NCBI RefSeq assembly: GCF_910583865.1
Contig: NZ_CAJTYX010000035.1
Span: 1-28,686 of the forward strand
DNA length: 28,686 bases
Reading direction: 5' to 3'
DNA from: an uncultured Muribaculum sp.
Lineage (GTDB): Bacteria; Bacteroidota; Bacteroidia; Bacteroidales; Muribaculaceae
Made by a program: the position numbers and the translations under genes. The notes beneath the pieces were generated by a model. The model was not told the DNA's origin. It saw nothing but the letters and a program-made list of their open reading frames with translations, and searched no databases. Positions 16,201-21,991 of this stretch are shown here, piece by piece. Within the stretch, counting starts at the first letter, position 1. The number at the start of each line of letters is the position of its first letter.

Positions 16201-16571
16201 ATTTTGGTGGTGGCTCCGGTGAATAATCGCTTGTCCATCTTCGACATACCTGTAACCACTACCTCGCCCAGCACCTGCGAATTGCTTTCAAGCTTTACGG
16301 TGACGGGAGAAGATGATGCCTTTACCTCGGCAGGTTTCATGCCCACGTAGGTAATCACGAGGGTGGAGCCTGACGACGGTACGTTCAGCGAGAATTTGCC
16401 GTCGAGGTCGGTAGACGTGGCAATGGCTGCTTTGCCTTTGACCGCCACCGTGGCGCCAATAAGAGGCTCATCATCTTCTGCGGAATAAACAACGCCTGTT
16501 ACACGGACCTGCGCCCACATCCACAAGGATGCGCACAGCGTCAACAATAACAGCATAATTCTTTTCTCCAT
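13242..16571 (-). CDS. SusC/RagA family TonB-dependent outer membrane transporter
   Basis: A 1109-residue outer-membrane beta-barrel that imports the ligand captured by SusD using TonB energy. Domain order: signal peptide (1-20, cut after MWA), carboxypeptidase-regulatory-like domain (about 22-97, with VTGVV and PLIGATVAVKG), TonB box-like VLGEVVVTG at 100-108, plug domain (about 113-250, with RVRGATSIYG, PLWVVDGV and the SusC signature LKDGSATSIYGARAMAGVIVV split around 224-244), then the barrel to the C-terminal TVRLGF. There is no STN domain, so it should not signal to a FecR anti-sigma factor. First gene of the operon, preceded by a long leader and a perfect consensus promoter. Confidence 0.96.
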   Translation of the reverse strand: MEKRIMLLLLTLCASLWMWAQVRVTGVVYSAEDDEPLIGATVAVKGKAAIATSTDLDGKFSLNVPSSGSTLVITYVGMKPAEVKASSSPVTVKLESNSQVLGEVVVTGMSKMDKRLFTGATTKIDAEDARLSGVSDISRSLEGRAAGVSVQNVSGTFGTAPKIRVRGATSIYGASKPLWVVDGVVLEDAVEVSADDLSSGDATTLISSAIAGLNADDIESFQILKDGSATSIYGARAMAGVIVVTTKKGQAGKTTLNYTGEFTYRMKPRYGDFNIMNSQEQMGVYKEMLEKGWLELSSLAKASESGVFGKMYQLINTYDPATGKYGLANTQEAQYDYLRKAEFRNTDWFDELFNSNIMQNHAVSMSGGTDKGRFYSSISVMNDPGWTISSKVQRYTFNGNASYDVSPTVRVTLLTSDSYRKQHAPGTLSQETDVVSGEVKRGFDINPYSYALNTSRTLDADERYTRNYAGFNIKDELENNYIELGVTDLKFQGELNWRPFQGLDLNAIGSYRYQRSTSEHFVKDNSNQANAYRAGIIPEDATIRDANKYLYTNPDDPNALPTTVLPQGGIYFNNAYSISQLDFRFNAQYNTTINRDHIINAMVGTEIAKTDRNAVSFQGWGFCYENGNIPFIDYNLFKQQVEEGSTYYSNQWTYRRSAAFFGTATYSYAARYIITGTARYEGTNKLGKARKSRWLPTWNVSGAWNAHEESFWERLMPTFSHATLKASYSLTADSGPDYVSNATAIFNPYNPWRPLSSVKELGIQLESIANGELTYEKKHELNLGVDLGFFNNRINLVFDWYKRNNYDLIGTVFTQGVGGENQKYANVAEMASHGVEFTLSTRNFQGRDFSWSTDLTFAYAKNKITNLDAQSRVIDLVTGSGYPLQGYPVRAIFSIPFMGLNDEGLPTFINQEGKLTTSDLNFQEFEHLDNLVYEGPSDPTITGGFGNVFRWRNWHANVFITYSFGNKIRLDPVFAKSYDDLTAMPREFKNRWINPGDEKYTDIPVIASKVQTHNDSYLSYAYNAYNYSTARIAKGDFIRMKDISVTYDVPASFMQKLRMRSASFKLAATNLFLIYSDKKLNGQDPEFFNSGGVATPTPKQFTFTVRLGF

Positions 16572-17195
16572 AGAATTGAATGTAATAATGATCTTTAGGC
16601 GCGACTCTCAATTAATATTAACACTACTCCCGGACGGTCGCACTAAAATATAATCCGGAGAGGTGCGTCGATAGACTTTCTCAATTGCGCCACCGCCATA
16701 GCACCACGGTGACGCCGTTTCGTTGTCCTTATCTACCGGAAACCCGCAAGTTTCCGATTGGATTTACAAAGGTATGCCAATTGTTTTAGAAAACAAAACA
16801 TTACGTGTTAATTTTAAAGTTAAAAAGCCATTATGCTACACGGAGGGGGCTTTGGCTATCATTTTGCAACGCAAACCGTCGACAACGACGTGCACCACAA
16901 GGGCGTCGCATCTTCAAATATGAATTCATAATGCAATATATCCCTAATAATCAATATATTAAATGGGGGGGGTAATTCACCTCCATAATGTTCGATTTTA
17001 TAATTTCCGGCCCGTGATACATGCATCCCGGACAGCAAAATAGCCCCGAAAAAGCCATTACTGACTATTCCAATTAGCATTTAGTAACAATCTGACACTT
17101 CGATATGTCAAAATACCTTTCACCGTCCGCATGAAAAAAAGAGGCAATTTGTTAAAATCCTCGGCCCGTCCGACCGGTCTGACTCACCTCCCCGC
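16572..17195. other. Gene-free AT-rich region upstream of the SusC operon
   Basis: About 620 bases without a credible gene; the two short open frames present lack family features. It contains the SusC leader (16572 to about 16760) with two predicted hairpins, one at 16737-16756 (arms CGGAAAC and GTTTCCG) and one at about 16627-16661 (CTCCCGGA with TCCGGAG, one bulge), and the promoter at 16767-16797. Between 16800 and 17190 it is AT-rich with no motif I can name. Confidence 0.6.
16767..16797 (-). promoter_or_regulatory. Consensus promoter of the SusC/SusD/metallopeptidase operon
   Basis: Minus strand TTTG (16797-16794), exactly 19 bases of spacer, then TACCTTTG (16774-16767): a full match to the Bacteroidetes sigma-AB consensus TTTG-N19-TAnnTTTG. 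Transcription should start near 16760, leaving a leader of about 190 bases before the SusC ATG. Confidence 0.8.
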
Positions 17196-17245
17196 AAAAA
17201 AGTTGGCGTTGTGTCGAAAAATTTCGACACAACGCCAACTTTTTT
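17196..17245 (-). terminator. Strong intrinsic terminator (long perfect hairpin)
   Basis: Arms of 24 bases (17196-17219 and 17222-17245) pair perfectly around a 2-base loop; the stem contains GTTGGCGTTGTGTCG and has A/T tracts on both outer sides. It serves the Bax-inhibitor gene on the minus strand and could act in both directions. The inner TGTGTCGAAA sequence is shared with the terminators at 4501 and 28421. Confidence 0.9.
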
Positions 17246-17267
17246 TGTATTTATCGCGCCGGTCCTG

Positions 17268-17969
17268 TCAGTCGCGGCTGCTTCCGAAGAAACGGAGCAG
17301 ATAGAGGAACAGGTTGATGAAGTCGAGATAGAGCGTCAGCGCCCCGATTGTGGCAAGACGTCCGTCGACCATCGCGCCGGCCTCGGCCCACTCCTTCACC
17401 TTCTGGGTGTCATAGGCCGTCAGACCGATGAATATCAGCACACCGGCGGCGGAGATGATCCAATCGAGGGTGCTGTTGGCCCAGAAGATGTTGACCACGA
17501 TGCAGATGATCAGCCCGAACAGGGCCATGTAGAGGAAGGAGCCGATCTTGGTAAGGTCGTTCGACGTGAAATAGCCGTAAACACTCATGGCGCCGAACGT
17601 CCCCGCCGTGATGAGGAACGTCTTGAATATCGAGTCGAAGCTGTAGGCGGCGAATATCAGCGAGAATACCACGCCGTTGAGCACCGCATAGAGATAGAAA
17701 AGCCCCGTGGCAGTGCCGCTCGACATGCGCTTAACGCCGCCGGCGATCGAGTAGACCATAACAAGCTCGACGATGAGCAGCCCCCAATACACCCACGTAT
17801 GGGTGGCGAGGAAATATGTCAGGCCCGGTATGGCGCCGACCATAAACGCGGCGGCCGTGGTGACGAGCAGCGCCAGGAACATCTTGAGGTAGACGCGGCG
17901 CATCACCTGCGACACGCGCATGTCGAGAGCCTCCTGGCCGCCATAGTTGTTGTAGTTCTGAGGATACAT
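17268..17969 (-). CDS. Bax inhibitor-1/YccA family membrane protein
   Basis: A 233-residue integral inner-membrane protein of the UPF0005/BI-1 family; bacterial members include YccA and the calcium-leak channel BsYetJ. After a soluble Asn/Tyr-rich N terminus (1-25) there are seven hydrophobic segments beginning near 28 (YLKMFLALLVTTAAAFMVG) and the conserved GAMSVYGYFT (about 145-154) and LTAYDTQKV (about 193-201), the latter carrying the Asp typical of the family's pH-sensing site. The C terminus is short after the last segment (LYLDFINLFLYLLRFFG). The exact function in Bacteroidetes is not known. It sits 143 bases after argS with a strong terminator behind it. Confidence 0.92.
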   Translation of the reverse strand: MYPQNYNNYGGQEALDMRVSQVMRRVYLKMFLALLVTTAAAFMVGAIPGLTYFLATHTWVYWGLLIVELVMVYSIAGGVKRMSSGTATGLFYLYAVLNGVVFSLIFAAYSFDSIFKTFLITAGTFGAMSVYGYFTSNDLTKIGSFLYMALFGLIICIVVNIFWANSTLDWIISAAGVLIFIGLTAYDTQKVKEWAEAGAMVDGRLATIGALTLYLDFINLFLYLLRFFGSSRD

Positions 17970-18112
17970 AATAATAATGTGTTGGTTCAGTTTGTTGTGA
18001 ATGCTCCGGGAGCGTTTGATGCCACGAGGGCTCCTGTGTCCCGATTACTTTACAACGTTTAGACTGAGTTTATTAAGGAAAGATTAATGTTAAATCACGT
18101 TAAACCGTTCCG

Positions 18113-19897
18113 TTACATGCGCTCGGGCACCTCGATTCCGAGGAGCCACATCCCCTTGCGCACCACTTCGGCGGTAAGCGCGCTCAGGGCAAGACGCATG
18201 GCGCGGACCGCCGCGTCAGGCTCGTTGAGGATCGTGCAGTCGTGGTAGAACTGGTTGTACTCCTTCACCAGCTCGTAGACGTAGTTGGCCACAAGCGCCG
18301 GCGAATAGCTGCGCCCGGCCTCGGCCACCAGTGCAGGGAAGTCGGCAAGGTGCTGTATGAGCGAGGTCTCCTTCTCGTTGGGGGCCACCGTGTCATACCC
18401 CTCGATGGCCACGCCGGCCTCGGCGGCCTTGCGGAGCACCGAGCGGATGCGTGCGTAGGTGTATTGTATGAACGGCCCGGTGTTGCCGTTGAAGTCGATC
18501 GACTCCTTGGGGTTGAACGTCATGTTCTTGCGCGGGTCCACCTTCAGCAGGAAGTATTTCAGCGCGCCCATCCCCACGATGCGGGCAGTCTCGTCGGCTT
18601 CCTCCGGAGTCATGTCGCCGCGCCCGCGCTCGTTGCTCACCTCGCGTGCGCCCTGTATCATCTCGTCCATCAGGTCGTCGGCGTCCACCACCGTGCCCTC
18701 GCGGCTCTTCATCTTCCCCTCGGGAAGCTCCACCATGCCGTATGAGAAGTGCACCAGGTCCTTGCCCCACTTGAAGCCCAGACGGTCGAGAAGCAGCGAA
18801 AGCACCTGGAAATGGTAGTTCTGCTCGTTGCCGACCACGTAGATCATCTTGTCGATGGGATAGTCCTGGTAACGCAGCTTGGCGGTGCCGATGTCCTGCG
18901 TCATGTAGACCGACGTGCCGTCGGAGCGCAACAGCAGTTTGTGGTCGAGTCCCGCGTCGGTAAGGTCGGCCCACACCGAGCCGTCATCCTTGCGGTACAT
19001 GATACCCTTCTCCAGGCCTTCGAGCACCTTGTCCTTACCTTCGAGATATGTCTCGCTCTCGTAGTATATCTTGTCGAAGTCCACGCCCAGGCGTTTGTAG
19101 GTCTCGTCAAACCCGGCATAGACCCAGCTGTTCATCGTGGCCCACAGGCCGCGCACCTCTGGATCTTTCTGTTCCCAGCGGCGCAGCATCTCGCGCGCCT
19201 CCTGCATCAGCGGAGCGGCGTTCTTGGCCTCCTCCTCGCCCATGCCTTTATCCATAAGGTCTTTCACCTCGGCCTTGTAGTGCTTGTCGAAGAGCACGTA
19301 GAAGTCGCCGATCAGATGGTCGCCCTTCTTGCCGGCCTTCTCGGGAGTCACGCCGTCGCCCCATTTCTGCCAGGCGAGCATCGACTTGCAGATATGGATG
19401 CCTCGGTCGTTGACGATGTTGGTCTTTACCACTCGGTTGCCGCACGCTCCCAATATGCGCGACAGGCTGAACCCGAGCAGGTTATTGCGCATATGTCCTA
19501 AGTGCAGGGGCTTGTTGGTGTTGGGCGACGAATACTCCACCATCACCAGCGGGCTGTCCTCACCGGCCTTGCGGAATCCGAAATCCTCGTCGCCGGCCAT
19601 ATGGCGGAGCATGGCGGTGAAGTATGTAGGCTCGATCACTATGTTAAGGAACCCCTTCACCACATTGTATCCCCTCACGGCAGGTTCGTTGTCCGTGAGC
19701 CAGTCGCCGATCTCCTTGCCGACGGCTTCCGGAGCCTTGCGGGCGGCTTTCACCCACGGGAACACGACTATGGTAAGATTTCCCTCAAACTCCTTGCGTG
19801 TCGCCTGAGGCACGATGCTCTTCGCGTCAGTATCTATACCGTAGAGTGCGGCGACGGCCCGCGCCACCGCATCCTGTATGATGCTATCTATCGACAT
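18113..19897 (-). CDS. argS: Arginyl-tRNA synthetase
   Basis: Class I aminoacyl-tRNA synthetase that charges tRNA-Arg. The 594-residue protein has the N-terminal tRNA-recognition domain (about 5-90), the HIGH-type motif HLGH at 132-135 within SSPNTNKPLHLGHMRN, the catalytic core with NIVNDRGIHICKSM (160-173), the KMSKS-like loop KMKSREG at 395-401, and the C-terminal DALR anticodon-binding domain (about 470-594) ending in GIEVPERM. Length and motifs are normal. The start at 19897 gives the conventional N terminus. A -7 element lies 28 bases upstream. Its reading direction follows FecR, but a 9-bp repeat array separates the two genes. Confidence 0.97.
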   Translation of the reverse strand: MSIDSIIQDAVARAVAALYGIDTDAKSIVPQATRKEFEGNLTIVVFPWVKAARKAPEAVGKEIGDWLTDNEPAVRGYNVVKGFLNIVIEPTYFTAMLRHMAGDEDFGFRKAGEDSPLVMVEYSSPNTNKPLHLGHMRNNLLGFSLSRILGACGNRVVKTNIVNDRGIHICKSMLAWQKWGDGVTPEKAGKKGDHLIGDFYVLFDKHYKAEVKDLMDKGMGEEEAKNAAPLMQEAREMLRRWEQKDPEVRGLWATMNSWVYAGFDETYKRLGVDFDKIYYESETYLEGKDKVLEGLEKGIMYRKDDGSVWADLTDAGLDHKLLLRSDGTSVYMTQDIGTAKLRYQDYPIDKMIYVVGNEQNYHFQVLSLLLDRLGFKWGKDLVHFSYGMVELPEGKMKSREGTVVDADDLMDEMIQGAREVSNERGRGDMTPEEADETARIVGMGALKYFLLKVDPRKNMTFNPKESIDFNGNTGPFIQYTYARIRSVLRKAAEAGVAIEGYDTVAPNEKETSLIQHLADFPALVAEAGRSYSPALVANYVYELVKEYNQFYHDCTILNEPDAAVRAMRLALSALTAEVVRKGMWLLGIEVPERM

Positions 19898-19924
19898 ATG
19901 CTGTTTCTTTAATCAATTACATCG

Positions 19925-19932
19925 CAAAGTTA
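19925..19932 (-). promoter_or_regulatory. -7 element upstream of argS
   Basis: TAACTTTG on the minus strand matches TAnnTTTG. No TTTG is found 19 bases upstream; a TTTG occurs at 14 bases, an unusual spacing. The predicted leader is about 20 bases. Confidence 0.45.
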
Positions 19933-19970
19933 CACATTTTCCCCCACAAAAGCCCCATCTCCAAACATTA

Positions 19971-20047
19971 TCCCTATCCCTAATCTCCCTACTGTCTCTA
20001 TTGTCCTTAATCTCCTTATTGTCCCTATCCTCCCTATCCCCCTACTG
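19971..20047. repeat. Degenerate 9-bp tandem repeat array, downstream of fecR-type gene
   Basis: Reading the plus strand from 19977 the sequence divides into consecutive nonamers: TCCCTAATC, TCCCTACTG, TCTCTATTG, TCCTTAATC, TCCTTATTG, TCCCTATCC, TCCCTATCC, then a partial unit reaching into the last codons of the anti-sigma gene. The consensus is TCCCTANTN. The minus strand is therefore a series of AGGGA runs that might form G-rich structures in the 3' end of the anti-sigma mRNA. Confidence 0.8.
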
Positions 20048-21025
20048 TCTTTTCCTCAGCCTCACCCTCTCGGCATCCACGGCCACCTCCACACCGTAAG
20101 CCTTCCCCAGGATGGTCATCGCCTCGTCAAGGTTGTTCTTCGGCAGCGCGCCAGTGAATGTCATTCCTGCCATATCTTCCGGAGCCTCGAACCGCTTCGG
20201 ATAGTAAAGCCCCATCCTCTCCAGCACATCGCGCAACGCCACGTCATAGAAATTCATCACGCTCCCGCCCATGTCGCTGGAAAAATCAGGCATACGCCTC
20301 ATCGTTATCCTCCCCGTCGTACGGCTTATCGTCGCCAGACATCCGGGAGTCAGCCTGCAACGCTCGCCGCCCTTCATGCTCGAAAGCTCTATCGAGCCGG
20401 ACTCCAGATACACCTTCGCTTCCGAGGCGCTGCGCCTCACATCCACGGAGAAAACCGTGCCGAGCACGCGCACGTCAAATTCCTCCGCATGCACCGTAAA
20501 CGGGCTATCCTCGTTGCGAGCCACCTCAAACAGCCCTTCACCATCCCAGTCCACATCGCGCACACGGTCGTTGTAGCTCGAAAGGGAGTAGCGCAACTCC
20601 GACTCCGGCGCCATCCTCACCCGCGATCCGTCGGGAAGCACCGTCAACAACTCTTCGCCGACGCCGGTTTTAACAATCTGCTCACGGGCAATGACATTCT
20701 CATAGCGGTCCAGTCGCGACACTTTCACCCCCAACACCACCGACACGGCGATGACCACAGGCAACAACGCCGCAGCGGCCATTCCCGCGATAAACCACAT
20801 GCGGCGACGGCGGCTACTGCGCCCGGCCTCCGCCACAAGCCGCTCGCACAGCGCCTCCGAGCAATCCGGGTCGAAACGCCACGTATCGTCGCCGACGACG
20901 GAGGAGAGACACTGATCCACTTCATCGTCGCTCATGCCGTTCACATCCTCGCGCAGCCGCCTCAGCTCGTCAGGCGAAAGCCTGTCGGAATGGAATTTGT
21001 CGAAAAGGTCTTTATCGGGAGTCAT
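20042..21025 (-). CDS. FecR family anti-sigma factor with DUF4974 domain
   Basis: Inner-membrane anti-sigma factor holding the ECF sigma factor inactive until a signal from the outer-membrane SusC arrives. In 327 residues: a cytoplasmic N-terminal segment (1-75) that should bind sigma; one transmembrane helix at about 77-100 preceded by SRRRRMW; a periplasmic FecR domain at about 115-210 (VLPDGSRVRMAPESELRY, FTVHAEEFDVRVLGTVFSV); and a C-terminal DUF4974 domain at about 257-325 (NFYDVALRDVLERMGLYY, MTFTGALPKNNLDEAMTIL), the part that contacts the STN domain in related systems. Starts 10 bases after the sigma stop, so co-transcribed. The divergent SusC with an STN domain is its obvious partner. 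Confidence 0.94.
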   Translation of the reverse strand: MTPDKDLFDKFHSDRLSPDELRRLREDVNGMSDDEVDQCLSSVVGDDTWRFDPDCSEALCERLVAEAGRSSRRRRMWFIAGMAAAALLPVVIAVSVVLGVKVSRLDRYENVIAREQIVKTGVGEELLTVLPDGSRVRMAPESELRYSLSSYNDRVRDVDWDGEGLFEVARNEDSPFTVHAEEFDVRVLGTVFSVDVRRSASEAKVYLESGSIELSSMKGGERCRLTPGCLATISRTTGRITMRRMPDFSSDMGGSVMNFYDVALRDVLERMGLYYPKRFEAPEDMAGMTFTGALPKNNLDEAMTILGKAYGVEVAVDAERVRLRKRQ

Positions 21026-21035
21026 TGACTATATA

Positions 21036-21653
21036 TTATATATGTGTATTTTGGTTATTTCCACTTACGTCATCCTGATGGCGCTCGTCACCGAGATAAG
21101 GACGCAGCCGGCTCTTCAGCAACTTCAGCGCCAGCGACAGCTGATTTCTCACGGTCTTTTCCGCTATCCCCAGCCGCGCAGCCATCTCACCGTTGGTCAT
21201 CCCCTCGAACTTCGACAGTATGATCAGCGAGCGCATCCTCTCGGGCAACCCCGAAATCACCTTGCGGAACATAAGCATGAACTCCTCATACTCCATAGGA
21301 GGAGCGTCATCTCCCGCAATTGTGTTCTGGATCTCCACATAATCCTCATAGACAGGACTGTTCAGAAGGCGGCGGAACGCGTCGATCCTCCGCTTGCGGG
21401 CTATGTCATAGAGCAGGGCGCCCACTCCCATCTCAGGATCTATGCTCTCACGGCGGTTCCACAGAGCCATGAACACGTCATGCACCACCTCCTCCGCCTC
21501 CTGCCTCACGCGGATAGCCTCGAAGCAATATGCATACAACCTACCCGAGTATCTGCGATACACGGCCTCGAAAGCCTTTACCGAGCCGCCCTTGAGCAGG
21601 ACGGCCAGTTGTCTTTCGGTTTCAGAAGGTTCGGAGGAATACACTGTTGGCAT
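21036..21653 (-). CDS. ECF RNA polymerase sigma factor (Bacteroidetes family)
   Basis: A 205-residue sigma-70 family protein. Region 2 spans about 24-93, with the core-binding and -10-recognition segment (FEAVYRRYSGRLYAYCF, then EEVVHDVFMALWNRR); region 4 spans about 128-182, with LPERMRSLIILSKFEGMTNG and a helix-turn-helix at about 153-172 (NGEMAARLGIAEKTVRNQLS). The linker between them lacks regions 1 and 3, as expected for ECF factors. It is followed by its FecR-type anti-sigma and should drive the divergent SusC/SusD operon. A perfect housekeeping-type promoter precedes it, so basal expression does not seem to depend on itself. Confidence 0.94.
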   Translation of the reverse strand: MPTVYSSEPSETERQLAVLLKGGSVKAFEAVYRRYSGRLYAYCFEAIRVRQEAEEVVHDVFMALWNRRESIDPEMGVGALLYDIARKRRIDAFRRLLNSPVYEDYVEIQNTIAGDDAPPMEYEEFMLMFRKVISGLPERMRSLIILSKFEGMTNGEMAARLGIAEKTVRNQLSLALKLLKSRLRPYLGDERHQDDVSGNNQNTHI

Positions 21654-21703
21654 ATAGCGGTTTATGCTATGTAATTATCACCGTGGAGCACAAAGTGCCG
21701 CGA

Positions 21704-21734
21704 CAAAGTTAGCGCATTGTCCCACACCCTCAAA
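21704..21734 (-). promoter_or_regulatory. Consensus promoter of the sigma/anti-sigma operon
   Basis: Minus strand TTTG (21734-21731), 19-base spacer, TAACTTTG (21711-21704): a full match to TTTG-N19-TAnnTTTG. The predicted start near 21697 leaves a leader of about 44 bases before the ATG at 21653. Confidence 0.8.
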
Positions 21735-21857
21735 GCAAATCATAATAAAAGTAACCATATGTTTAAAAACATAAAAAATACCCGGGACAACTCCCCGCTC
21801 CGCCCGAATCCCTATTAAACCCCTCTCTACCCGACCGCCCCTACTACCCCCTAACCC

Positions 21858-21920
21858 TCCCTAATGCCCCTATCCGCCCCAATCTCTTTAATATACCTAT
21901 TGTCCCTAATATCCCTAAAA
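21858..21920. repeat. Degenerate 9-bp tandem repeat array, upstream of SusC
   Basis: Seven consecutive nonamers on the plus strand: TCCCTAATG, CCCCTATCC, GCCCCAATC, TCTTTAATA, TACCTATTG, TCCCTAATA, TCCCTAAAA. The consensus and orientation match the array at 19971-20047. Less regular C-rich units continue leftward to about 21809. Confidence 0.75.
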
Positions 21921-21930
21921 AACCGCAGTG

Positions 21931-21950
21931 TTGGCGGCGGCAGCCGCCAA
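21931..21950 (+). promoter_or_regulatory. GC-rich hairpin in the SusC leader
   Basis: Arms TTGGCGGC and GCCGCCAA pair perfectly around the 4-base loop GGCA. It ends 41 bases before the SusC start codon and has no following T-run, so it is more likely a leader structure than a terminator. Confidence 0.45.
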
Positions 21951-21991
21951 TCCTCCTCCCCCGATTTTTCTTAACCCTTTAATACCTCAAC

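Larger units (their letters stand above)
21654..21991. other. Divergent regulatory region between sigma gene and SusC
   Basis: 338 bases without a gene. It contains the sigma promoter (21704-21734), a 9-bp repeat array (21858-21920), a GC-rich hairpin (21931-21950) and the SusC leader. No TAnnTTTG promoter faces SusC, which fits transcription by the ECF factor; its recognition sequence cannot be named from one site. Confidence 0.6.

Noticed and set aside
16723..17080. Two short open frames in the region upstream of the SusC operon
   Set aside because: One crosses the promoter and leader and neither has conserved features or a plausible start region.
19878..20099. 73-codon Leu/Ser-rich open frame on the plus strand
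   Set aside because: Low-complexity product of the 9-bp repeat array and of the 3' end of the anti-sigma gene read backward.
19971..21920. CRISPR array
   Set aside because: The repeats are 9-bp, contiguous and degenerate, with no spacers and no cas genes.
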